In this document: piece by piece, positions 6,982-15,104 of the stretch | Layout of the letters: every line of letters starts with the position of its first letter | Position numbering within the stretch: the first letter of the stretch is position 1 | Source of the DNA: CAZWUW01 sp964636895 | GTDB lineage: Bacteria > Bacillota > Thermincolia > Thermincolales > CAZWUW01 | NCBI GenBank assembly: GCA_964636895.1 | Contig: CAZWUW010000055.1 | Coordinates: forward strand, 1-20,766 | DNA length: 20,766 nt | Direction of reading: 5' to 3' | Translations under genes and position numbers: made by a program | The notes under the pieces: model-generated | Databases searched by the model: none | Told to the model about the DNA's origin: nothing | What the model saw: only the letters and a program-made list of their open reading frames with translations

Positions 6982-8781
6982 TTACAACACCCGCTTGAAT
7001 TTTTTTTGCAATTCATAATTGGTCATATGTATCACTGTCGGCCGGCCATGGGGACAGGTAAAAGGGGCATTTGTTGCTGCCAGTTCAGTCAACAGGGCGG
7101 TTATTTCCTCTGCTGTCAGTCGCTGATTAGCTTTGATGGCTGCTTTACAGGCCATATTAATAATCAGGTGTTCCCGTAATTCTTTTCCTGTTATTTTGTG
7201 CTGATAAAGGGAAAAATAATCCAGCAAATCAAGAAATATTCTTTTTTCTTCCCCTTTTTTTATGACATCAGGCACTCCCCGCAATAAAAATGTATCTCCT
7301 CCAAAGTGTTCAATCAGAAAACCCAGTTCCGTAAAAGTCACAATGTTTGCCAGCAGGTGCTGTGCTTCGTGATGTACCATTTCGAGTGTCACAGGCAATA
7401 GCAGCAATTGAATAAAATCTTTATTACCACAGCAGCCAAATAATTTTTCGTACAGGATTCGTTCGTGCGCTGCATGCTGGTCCACCAAATATAGTCCTTC
7501 ATCTCCACCTGCTACAATATAAGTATGGTCAATTTGTCCCAGGGGATATAAATCAGGAAATGCGATCAGGACCGATTCTTCAGGCCGGTAACCGCCGGCA
7601 ACCTCCCTGACAGCCTGACTCTCAGCGGGTGTCTTTTCTTGCCAGATTACCGTTCCAGCACCGGGTGGATCCTCCATCCGCCGTCTAAACTCAAAACGAT
7701 TCTGAACATATGGGTCTATTTCATCTGTGCGCACTTTTTTGCCGGTATCGCAATCTTTTGTGGCCAAAACCGGAACTTCCTGCTGTATTAATGTCTGTTG
7801 TAAAAGGGCGTCCCGTACGGAACCAGTGACTATATCCGCCAAGGCTTTTTCTTCCTGAAATTTAACTTCCAGTTTGGTAGGATGAATATTGACATCCACC
7901 ATAAAGGGGTCGATTTCAAAAGCCAATACAAGAACCGGGCGCCGGCCGGTCATTAGCATGGTATGATATCCTTTTTCTACAGCATCGCTAATTAACCGGC
8001 TGCGAATATACCGCCCATTGATAAAAATATACTGGTGATAGCGGTTAGACCTGCTGACTGCCGGTTTACCAAGATAACCCTGAAATGCAACTGCCTTATC
8101 CCTGGCAGCAACAGGCAGCATATCCCGGATTAACTCAGTACCAAACAGAGCGGCAATAGTATCCCGCAAATCCCCCCGACCGGTTGTTTGAAAAACGTCG
8201 CGCCGGTTATGCCTGAACCGGAAGGATATTGCCGGGTGGGATAACGCCAGCCTGGTTACCACATCACCACAGTGACCGCCTTCTACCGTTGCGGATTTCA
8301 TATGTTTTAATCTAGCCGGGGTATTATAAAAAAGTTCGGTTACTTTTACGGTTGTCCCTGCCGGACAGCCGGTTTCCCTGTGTTGTATTACTTCACTGCC
8401 CTTCACAATTAATTGTGTTCCGGCTATACCGTCACCTGTTTTGGTGGTTATTTCCACTTCGGCTACTGCGGCAATACTGGGCAAGGCTTCGCCGCGAAAA
8501 CCCAACGTACTTATCATTGTCAGGTCGGCCGCTACATTAATCTTGCTGGTAGCATGCCGCTGAAAGGCCAGCACCGCATCATCCTTTGCCAAACCCCGGC
8601 CGTTATCCTTAATAATGATGGATTTTATTCCGCCATCCTGGATATCCACCTGAATAACCGTACTGCCGGCATCAATGGCGTTTTCCACCAGCTCCTTTAC
8701 CACGGAAGCAGGGCGTTCCACCACTTCGCCGGCGGCAATCTGATTAGCAGTAAATTCGTCAAGGACTTTTATTATGCCCAT
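6982..8781 (-). CDS. mutL: DNA mismatch repair protein MutL, endonuclease type
   Basis: This MutL is a GHKL ATPase with latent nicking activity that acts after MutS. It has 599 residues. N-terminal motifs: ELVENAIDAGS (catalytic Glu33, Asn34), DNGRGL (59-64), RHATSKI (75-81) and GFRGEALPSIAAVAEV (94-109). VDVNIHPTKLEVKF (295-308) closes the ATPase/transducer region. The C-terminal domain holds the endonuclease metal motif DQHAAHERILYE (434-445), ACKAAIK (544-550) and CPHGRP (576-581), so this is the self-nicking type found in bacteria without MutH. ATG 8781 is chosen because GAGGTGG lies 5 bases upstream and the protein starts MGIIKVLDEFTANQIAAGEV. An in-frame start at 8823 would overlap the upstream gene. 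It lies 26 bases after the deacetylase-like gene. Confidence 0.97.
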   Translation of the reverse strand: MGIIKVLDEFTANQIAAGEVVERPASVVKELVENAIDAGSTVIQVDIQDGGIKSIIIKDNGRGLAKDDAVLAFQRHATSKINVAADLTMISTLGFRGEALPSIAAVAEVEITTKTGDGIAGTQLIVKGSEVIQHRETGCPAGTTVKVTELFYNTPARLKHMKSATVEGGHCGDVVTRLALSHPAISFRFRHNRRDVFQTTGRGDLRDTIAALFGTELIRDMLPVAARDKAVAFQGYLGKPAVSRSNRYHQYIFINGRYIRSRLISDAVEKGYHTMLMTGRRPVLVLAFEIDPFMVDVNIHPTKLEVKFQEEKALADIVTGSVRDALLQQTLIQQEVPVLATKDCDTGKKVRTDEIDPYVQNRFEFRRRMEDPPGAGTVIWQEKTPAESQAVREVAGGYRPEESVLIAFPDLYPLGQIDHTYIVAGGDEGLYLVDQHAAHERILYEKLFGCCGNKDFIQLLLLPVTLEMVHHEAQHLLANIVTFTELGFLIEHFGGDTFLLRGVPDVIKKGEEKRIFLDLLDYFSLYQHKITGKELREHLIINMACKAAIKANQRLTAEEITALLTELAATNAPFTCPHGRPTVIHMTNYELQKKFKRVL

Positions 8782-8807
8782 GTTTTCCACCTCAATAGGT
8801 TTTCCGA

Positions 8808-10166
8808 TTAGGTTTCTTCCCACTCCGATTTATTACGGAAACTATATCCCTTATATACATCACCGACTCTGTCCTGCAGGTAGATAAAATTGTACATTTT
8901 GGACTCACAGGCCTCCATATATGATACAAATGCCTCGTCCTGACACTTCCGGCAGGCTCCGAAGGGAATAGAAACAGCAAAAATATTGTTTCGTAGGCCA
9001 TTATGATGAATAGCCTGAGAGGCAATCGTCATGTAACCGGAACAGTTTGTACATATTTTAACCCGTTCGGTCTGGTATTCGTTAATCCCGTCCGTATCAT
9101 AATAAACTTCACGCTGCCGCTCAAAATAGCGCTTTTGCTTTATCAACGCTTCAATATCCAGGTCATCGCGGCGCTGCCAAATTCCGCTCAGTTCAGCCAC
9201 TACTTCTTTGATACGAGCAGTCTTTTCCGGAGTCTGACGCAATCGTTGCGGGTCGTAATCTGGTTCCACAACATGGGAATAGTCCAGCCCTGCCATTGCC
9301 AGGATAATCCCTGTATTAACATAGGGTAATGCTGTTTCCACGGCATAGCCGCCTTCGAGCACTGCAATATCCGGCCTGAGTTTCTCATTTAGCCTGGCAT
9401 ATCCCTGAGCTGATACTTTCATATTGGCCAAGGGATCAGTGTAATGGTTATCCTGCCCCGCTGAGTTAATAACGATTTCCGGCGCAAAATCTTTAAGAAT
9501 AGGTAAAATCAGATTATCCAGCACATAATGCAACCCTTCGTCCGCAGTACCAGGCGGCAGCGGGATATTAACGGTGCGGGCATAAGCACGGGGGCCGCCC
9601 AGCTCGTTGGTAAACCCGGTTCCGGGGTAAAGCGTGCGTCCATCCTGATGAAAAGAAACAAACAGCACATCAGGGTCATGATAATAAATATCTTGCGTCC
9701 CGTCACCATGGTGTACGTCCGTATCTATGATGGCTACCCGTTTTATGCCATAATGGCGACGCAGGTAATCCACCATAATCGCTTCGTTATTTATATTACA
9801 AAATCCCCGGTTACCGTGCACCACCCGCATGGCATGATGCCCCGGCGGGCGCACCAAAGCAAAACCGTTTCTGATTTCTCCCTGCATCAGGGCATCAGCC
9901 AGCACCAGAGCGCCTCCCGCGGCAATGAGATGGGCATCGGTAATTTGATCTTTAACCGCCGGCACACAAAAATGGGTTCTGGCTATGTCTTTGGCCGTGG
10001 CCAGCCGGGGTTTGTATTCGGTAATCTCCGGCAAGTCCATTAGCCCTTCTTCAAAAATCTGATCCCTGGTATACAAAAGCCGTTCTTCTCGCTCCGGATG
10101 ACTGGGAGAAATAGCCCAGTCAAAGGCCGGAAAAAAGACCAGCCCGGTTTTACCGTTTTTATTCAC
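8808..10166 (-). CDS. Histone deacetylase-like (class II HDAC/acetylpolyamine amidohydrolase fold) with C-terminal Cys4 module
   Basis: This is a zinc-dependent deacetylase-fold protein of 452 residues. The HDAC core occupies roughly residues 5-310. Landmarks are RPPGHHA with His110-His111, DTDVHHGDGTQD giving Asp150 and His152 (metal ligands Asp150/His152, third ligand Asp239 in GQDNHYTDPL), and EGGYA with Tyr274 as the expected transition-state residue. All catalytic positions appear intact. Residues 310-452 are an extra region with CTNC (372-375) and CRKC (405-408), spaced like a zinc ribbon or rubredoxin-type knuckle. The start is GTG 10166, with GGAGGTG 7 bases upstream inside the hydantoinase gene, so the genes overlap by 8 bases. 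Substrate unknown: bacterial members act on acetylpolyamines, acetoin-related or protein acetyl-lysine. Confidence 0.9.
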   Translation of the reverse strand: MNKNGKTGLVFFPAFDWAISPSHPEREERLLYTRDQIFEEGLMDLPEITEYKPRLATAKDIARTHFCVPAVKDQITDAHLIAAGGALVLADALMQGEIRNGFALVRPPGHHAMRVVHGNRGFCNINNEAIMVDYLRRHYGIKRVAIIDTDVHHGDGTQDIYYHDPDVLFVSFHQDGRTLYPGTGFTNELGGPRAYARTVNIPLPPGTADEGLHYVLDNLILPILKDFAPEIVINSAGQDNHYTDPLANMKVSAQGYARLNEKLRPDIAVLEGGYAVETALPYVNTGIILAMAGLDYSHVVEPDYDPQRLRQTPEKTARIKEVVAELSGIWQRRDDLDIEALIKQKRYFERQREVYYDTDGINEYQTERVKICTNCSGYMTIASQAIHHNGLRNNIFAVSIPFGACRKCQDEAFVSYMEACESKMYNFIYLQDRVGDVYKGYSFRNKSEWEET

Positions 10167-11850
10167 CGGTCGTCACCTCCAAAGGAAAACCGTCAAGCAT
10201 GCTCCTGGGTGTCTGTACACAGACGTCAAAAATTCTCCCGGCAGTACCAAAACCTCGGATTACATTAAACACCTCACTGTATACCACTTCCGTGTTTTTG
10301 GCAAAATCACCGACCTGAAGCGCCGCTGCTCTTTCTAAAAGTTTAATCTTGGCCAGATTTATGGCTTCCTCTTCCCTAAAAGCTGCACTCTTTGGCACCT
10401 GACCCTGCTCGCCGTCTTCCATAATTGTATAAGTTCCGCGCTCTGTATCTGCCCTTAAGGTAATGCGCAAAGTTGGCTGGGCAACCGCAGCGCCAAGGGC
10501 GTTAGCTATTTCCGCATGCTCCGGAATAATTGACCGGCAATGCATGGCGTCCGCTACTCCGGGAATTATTCCGGTGGCGGCTGCACCAACCCCGATAATG
10601 TTCTGCGGTCTCAGCTTGCTTTGCTGTATTATCTGCCAAATCCTATAGGCAGGTTCCTGTTCCCAGGTTAAAAACATTTGTTCAATAGCCTGAATTATTT
10701 GCCCAGTAACAATTTGCATAATTTCCCGGGCTGTTTCTTCCGGATTAAGTCCGATGGGCTGACCGGTTTTTTGCATTGCTTCCCAGGCTTTAGCCAGGTC
10801 TCCCAGTTCTGAGTATCCAAGCACCCGCATAGCATCACTTGGAGTTACCGCCGGACCTCCTAAAGCATATGCCGGTCCCTGCCGTTCCGCCTGCAGCCGG
10901 ATTTTGCCATCCGCTACTGTGACTGCGCTGTCACCGCCTACAGGAACGGAACTAACAGCAAATGATGTAATATGAGTAAGATAACCGGCAATATGGGCAC
11001 CCCTAGCTGCCAATAAAGGTTCACCGGATAAAATCAAAGCCAAATCCGTGGTAGTACCGCCAACATCTGCCACTACTGAAGTTTGCCCTGGCGGCAGCAG
11101 GGCTAAAGCGCCCATAGTGCTCGCTGCCGGGCCGGAATAAATAGTTTCCACCGGCATTTGCATGGCGGCGGTTATCGGCAGTGTCCCTCCATCAGCTTTT
11201 AGAATATATACCGGTGCACTGATGCTTCGTTCTGTCATAGCATGCTGCACTTGCTCTACAAACCGGCTGAAATCAGTTTTGGTTGCTGCCGTTAGCAGCG
11301 TTGTTGCAACCCGGCGGGGAAAATTCAGTTGGCCCGATACTAGATGACCAAGTTCCAGCTTCAGGTTCGGAAACCGGGTCGCAGCAATTCTACTAACCAA
11401 AAGCTCGTGGGCATTGTTTCGGCAGGAGAACTTTCCTATTACCGCTAAATTTTGGCTGTCTTTCGCGCTAAATTCACTCAGAGCTGCGACTACCTGTTTT
11501 TCGTTTAAGGACACAATTTCGCGCCCCCGGTAATCAATGGCCCCGGACAATACCCGGGTTTCCTTGCCGAAATTATATGAATCCGGATTAACGCCCGGAC
11601 CCGGTATGATGAAAAGTCCCACCGGACTGTATTTATTTTCTGCAATCAGGTTGGTAATCAGGGTGGTGCTAAAGACCACCCGTTCTATCTGCCCGGTGGT
11701 CTGGCCGGCAATCAGCTGATCCAAGGCTCCCAGGAGACTTTGTACCAAATCCCCGTGAATTGTGGGAAATTTTTTTTTATTTATGACCGTACCTTTATCC
11801 ACAAGTACTGCATCCGTAAAAGTTCCGCCCACGTCAATACCAATAAACAT
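10159..11850 (-). CDS. Hydantoinase/oxoprolinase family protein (ATP-dependent, HyuA-like)
   Basis: This belongs to the hydantoinase/5-oxoprolinase family (N-terminal Hydant_A_N plus Hydantoinase_A), enzymes that open lactam-type rings at the cost of ATP. It has 563 residues. Phosphate-binding loops: GIDVGGTFTDAVL (4-16) and ADVGGTTTDLAL (261-272). The family signatures YSGPAAST (238-245) and VGGDSA (304-309) are present, and GVGAAATGIIPGVA (420-433) forms the third glycine-rich segment. ATG 11850 is chosen, with GGTGGTGG 5 bases before it; an in-frame TTG at 11865 is the alternative. No hyuB partner subunit is nearby; the neighbour is the deacetylase-like gene, overlapped by 8 bases. The substrate cannot be told from sequence. 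Confidence 0.92.
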   Translation of the reverse strand: MFIGIDVGGTFTDAVLVDKGTVINKKKFPTIHGDLVQSLLGALDQLIAGQTTGQIERVVFSTTLITNLIAENKYSPVGLFIIPGPGVNPDSYNFGKETRVLSGAIDYRGREIVSLNEKQVVAALSEFSAKDSQNLAVIGKFSCRNNAHELLVSRIAATRFPNLKLELGHLVSGQLNFPRRVATTLLTAATKTDFSRFVEQVQHAMTERSISAPVYILKADGGTLPITAAMQMPVETIYSGPAASTMGALALLPPGQTSVVADVGGTTTDLALILSGEPLLAARGAHIAGYLTHITSFAVSSVPVGGDSAVTVADGKIRLQAERQGPAYALGGPAVTPSDAMRVLGYSELGDLAKAWEAMQKTGQPIGLNPEETAREIMQIVTGQIIQAIEQMFLTWEQEPAYRIWQIIQQSKLRPQNIIGVGAAATGIIPGVADAMHCRSIIPEHAEIANALGAAVAQPTLRITLRADTERGTYTIMEDGEQGQVPKSAAFREEEAINLAKIKLLERAAALQVGDFAKNTEVVYSEVFNVIRGFGTAGRIFDVCVQTPRSMLDGFPLEVTTGE

Positions 11851-11907
11851 GCTAACCACCACCAATCACTGATAAAAGTCTGATTTCTCAAAACTCAAGT
11901 GGCTATT

Positions 11908-14547
11908 CTATTCCCCATCCTTTATTTTTTGTTGCAGTGCGTAAAGTTTATTTATTGCTTCCAACGGGGTCAGGTTCATTACATCTAGTCGTTTCAATTC
12001 CTCTAAGGCGGGATGAATATCTACCGGTTCAATGAAAAAGCTCATTTGGTCACTGTCGGTTTGCCCCGAACGTCGTCGGGTCGCGGCAACCTCCCTCTTT
12101 CCTTTCGCCAGTTCCTCCTGCATTTCCAGTGTTCGCAGTATTTCCCTGGCCCGTACCAAAACTTCTGACGGCAGGCCGGCAAGTCTCGCCACCTGTATGC
12201 CATAACTGCGGTCAGTGCCGCCGGGCACTATTTTTCTTAAAAAAATGATATCATCGCCCTTTTCCCGTACAGCAACACTATAGTTTTGAACACCGGGAAA
12301 CAGGTCGGCCAGCTCGGTAAGTTCGTGATAATGAGTGGCAAAAAGGGTCTTGGCTCCGATTTTGCCTGGGTCAAGAATATATTCCGCTACCGCCCAGGCA
12401 ATGCTCAGGCCGTCAAAGGTACTGGTGCCGCGGCCTATTTCGTCAAGAATAATCAGGCTTTTACCGGTGGCGTTATTCAGTATATTAGCTACTTCATTCA
12501 TTTCCACCATAAAAGTACTTTGCCCGGTGGCCAGGTCATCCGACGCCCCCACCCGGGTAAAAATACGGTCCACTATTCCAACTGTAGCCATTTTTGCGGG
12601 TACAAAACTACCTACCTGGGTCATTAGTACAATTAGAGCAATTTGTCTCATAAATGTGCTCTTGCCAGCCATGTTTGGTCCCGTAAGCAAGGCCAGTCGA
12701 TAACCTTCCCCGTCCAGGTAACAGTCATTAGGCACAAAGGCACTGCCGGTCAACATTTGTTCCACCACCGGGTGCCGGCCTTCCTTGATATCAAGGGTAT
12801 CATATTCGTTTACCTGCGGTTTTACATATCTGTTTTTGAGTGCCGCTTCCGCTAAAGACAGGTAAACATCAAGGGCTGCCACCAAAGCGGCCGTAGTCTG
12901 GATGCGTATAATATGGGCAGCAATTTCCTCGCGAACCTGAGTAAAAAGCTCATATTCCAAACTGCATATTTTTTCTTCTGCCCCCAGCACCAGTGCCTCT
13001 AACTCTTTCAATTCCGGAGTGACAAAACGTTCGGCATTAGCCAGGGTTTGTTTGCGCGTATAATCTGCCGGCACTCCCGCCAGATTGGCATTGGTGACTT
13101 CTATATAATAACCGAAAATCTTGGTAAAACCTACTTTTAAAGACTTGATCCCGGTTCGTTCTTTTTCCCGGGCTTCCAGCCCGGCTATCCAATTTTTTCC
13201 TTCCTTGCTGGCTGTTCTTAACCTGTCAACTTCCGGATGAAAACCTGTTTTAATAATCCCACCGTCTCTTACGGAAAAGGGCGGATCGTCTGCAATAGCC
13301 TTTGCAATCAAACCGGCTACATCTTCAAGTATATCCAACTGCCGGGCTATTTCCTCAAGACCGGGCGAATAAACCTCTATCAATAAATCCTTTACCGCCG
13401 GCAGCACATGCAATGAATTCTTTAGTGCCACCAAATCCCTGCCATTGACCGTGCCGTAAGCTATACGACCGGCCAAACGTTCCAGGTCATAGACTTTTTG
13501 CAGGTATTTACGCAAGTCGGAACGCAAAAAAATGTTCTTTACCAATTCTTCAACGGCATCTAAACGCTGTTGGATTTCCCGCTGCTCAACCAAAGGCTGT
13601 TCCAGCCAGGTTTTAAGCAGTCTGCCGCCCATAGCCGTAACCGTATTATCCAGCACGGAAATTAACGCTCCCTTACGCGAGCCGTCCCTAAGGGTGCGGG
13701 TAATTTCCAGATTCCGCCGGGTAGCAGCGTCCAGCAGCATAAAATGCTCAGTGGTATAAGGTATCAGTTTATTAAGGTGAGCCAGCGAATTTTTCTGAGT
13801 ATCCTGTAAAAAACGAAGCATTGCACCAGCGGCTTGAACCCCTAGCTGCATTCTTTCACAGCCAAAACTGGCCGACAAATTAATACCGAAATGCGCGGTC
13901 AGGATACTACTGGCCATGTCATGATCAAAATACTTAACATCACATGGGTTAACTATCCTGATGCCAACCACCTGGAGGGCAGCCATAAGCTCTTTGTTTT
14001 CCTCAAGGCCTATTGGTACGAGGCATTCCACCGGCTGCAGACGGGCGATCTCATCCCTAAGCCGGCTTAGCGCCCTGTAGCCGGTTATCTCAGTCACGCC
14101 AAAATACCCGGTAGAAAAGTCCGCCACAGCCAGACCATAGCCCAGGTCATCCCGGACTACAGCAATCAGATAATTATTTTTTTTATCCTCCAAAATATTG
14201 GTATCCAAAACGGTTCCTGGAGTAATTACCCGAACTACTTCTCTGCGCACTATTCCCTTAGTGGCTTTGGGATCTTCCACTTGTTCACAGATGGCAACCT
14301 TATACCCTTTTTCTATTAGTCTGGCTATATATGTATCTGCGGCGTGATGAGGAACACCACACATAGGTATTTTCCCGGCATTGCCACCGTCCCTGGCAGT
14401 AAGCGTAATCTCAAGTTCCCGGGAGGCTTTTTCGGCATCCTCCAGAAACATCTCATAAAAATCACCGAGCCTAAAAAACAAAATGGCATCCGGGTGTTGT
14501 TTTTTGATGTCCAGATACTGCTGCATCATCGGGGTATTACCGTTCAA
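11908..14547 (-). CDS. mutS: DNA mismatch repair protein MutS
   Basis: MutS recognises mismatches and recruits MutL. Its 879 residues match MutS1. The mismatch-reading F-x-E is FYE (30-32) in RLGDFYEMF. The ATPase has Walker A GPNMAGKST (623-631), Walker B with DEIGRGT (702-708) and the signature segment around THYHELTEL (738-746). A QMSFF motif (834-838) near the C-terminus fits the beta-clamp-binding consensus. The start is TTG 14547, with GAGGAGG 8 bases upstream; ATG at codon 7 is the alternative. It starts a closely spaced run reaching hfq, with hydantoinase 57 bases on. It is separated from ylbF by a terminator, so it must have its own promoter in about 70 AT-rich bases, where only a TATTAT-like -10 is seen. 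Confidence 0.98.
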   Translation of the reverse strand: MNGNTPMMQQYLDIKKQHPDAILFFRLGDFYEMFLEDAEKASRELEITLTARDGGNAGKIPMCGVPHHAADTYIARLIEKGYKVAICEQVEDPKATKGIVRREVVRVITPGTVLDTNILEDKKNNYLIAVVRDDLGYGLAVADFSTGYFGVTEITGYRALSRLRDEIARLQPVECLVPIGLEENKELMAALQVVGIRIVNPCDVKYFDHDMASSILTAHFGINLSASFGCERMQLGVQAAGAMLRFLQDTQKNSLAHLNKLIPYTTEHFMLLDAATRRNLEITRTLRDGSRKGALISVLDNTVTAMGGRLLKTWLEQPLVEQREIQQRLDAVEELVKNIFLRSDLRKYLQKVYDLERLAGRIAYGTVNGRDLVALKNSLHVLPAVKDLLIEVYSPGLEEIARQLDILEDVAGLIAKAIADDPPFSVRDGGIIKTGFHPEVDRLRTASKEGKNWIAGLEAREKERTGIKSLKVGFTKIFGYYIEVTNANLAGVPADYTRKQTLANAERFVTPELKELEALVLGAEEKICSLEYELFTQVREEIAAHIIRIQTTAALVAALDVYLSLAEAALKNRYVKPQVNEYDTLDIKEGRHPVVEQMLTGSAFVPNDCYLDGEGYRLALLTGPNMAGKSTFMRQIALIVLMTQVGSFVPAKMATVGIVDRIFTRVGASDDLATGQSTFMVEMNEVANILNNATGKSLIILDEIGRGTSTFDGLSIAWAVAEYILDPGKIGAKTLFATHYHELTELADLFPGVQNYSVAVREKGDDIIFLRKIVPGGTDRSYGIQVARLAGLPSEVLVRAREILRTLEMQEELAKGKREVAATRRRSGQTDSDQMSFFIEPVDIHPALEELKRLDVMNLTPLEAINKLYALQQKIKDGE

Positions 14548-14610
14548 AACCCGAACCTCCTCAACCTGCTATAATATCTCTGTCTTTTCATTTTAACATA
14601 ATAAGGTATA

Positions 14611-14643
14611 AATAAAAAGAGACTTAGATTATCTAAGCCTCTT
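14611..14643 (-). terminator. Intrinsic terminator of the miaB-ylbF pair
   Basis: On the minus strand an imperfect 11-pair stem (14617-14643, one A/C mismatch, TAA loop) is followed by TTTTTATT. It starts 7 bases past the ylbF-like stop and separates that gene from mutS. Confidence 0.88.
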
Positions 14644-14649
14644 GCGCGA

Positions 14650-15030
14650 CTAATTGCATGGCCCACAGTCTGGGCCACATGTAGAACCACAACTGCAGGC
14701 GCTTTCACCGGAAATAGCTCTGGTGATTATGAAGTTAACACTTTTCAACAGTTCTTCAAACTTCCCCTGAGCATCCAGATAGGCGCTGATAAACGGATTC
14801 CCGGACATTTTATCCTCAATCGAGGCGATGACCTGTTTCTGAATATCGTTTAGTTCTTCACCCCGCATCTGGATTTCATAGTATTCCTGTTGTTTTTGCT
14901 GAAATTCAGCAATAATTTCCTGGGCCGTAGCGTCCTGGCCCATAGCAATTTCGGTTTCCCGCATTTTGGCCAGTTCCGGGGATTCTGAGATAGCATCAGC
15001 CAACTCGCGGGCCTTATCCAGTATAGACAA
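14650..15030 (-). CDS. YlbF/YmcA family protein with cysteine-rich C-terminal tail
   Basis: This is a helical YlbF/YmcA-type protein. In B. subtilis RicA (YmcA) and RicF (YlbF) form the Y-complex with RicT, which affects RNase Y activity, biofilm formation and sporulation and carries Fe-S clusters. It has 126 residues, helical and charged throughout. It ends in a tail with five cysteines (112, 114, 118, 122, 125) in a CSCGS...CGPDCGPC pattern. TTG 15030 is preferred because GGAGG lies 8 bases upstream; the longer frame's GTG 15039 abuts the Shine-Dalgarno sequence. The position directly after miaB matches B. subtilis ymcB-ymcA, so it is probably the RicA counterpart. The tail suggests metal or Fe-S binding (inference). 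Confidence 0.88.
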   Translation of the reverse strand: MSILDKARELADAISESPELAKMRETEIAMGQDATAQEIIAEFQQKQQEYYEIQMRGEELNDIQKQVIASIEDKMSGNPFISAYLDAQGKFEELLKSVNFIITRAISGESACSCGSTCGPDCGPCN

Positions 15031-15104
15031 TATTTTCACCTCCAGTCTTTATTACGGTTCGACACCAGAAATATAAGTCCTCTTTTTGACTAAAGTTTTT
15101 TACT

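Noticed and set aside
8808..11865. A defence or toxin island between mutS and mutL
   Set aside because: Both genes are recognisable enzyme families with intact motifs and codon use like the neighbours; nothing points to defence.
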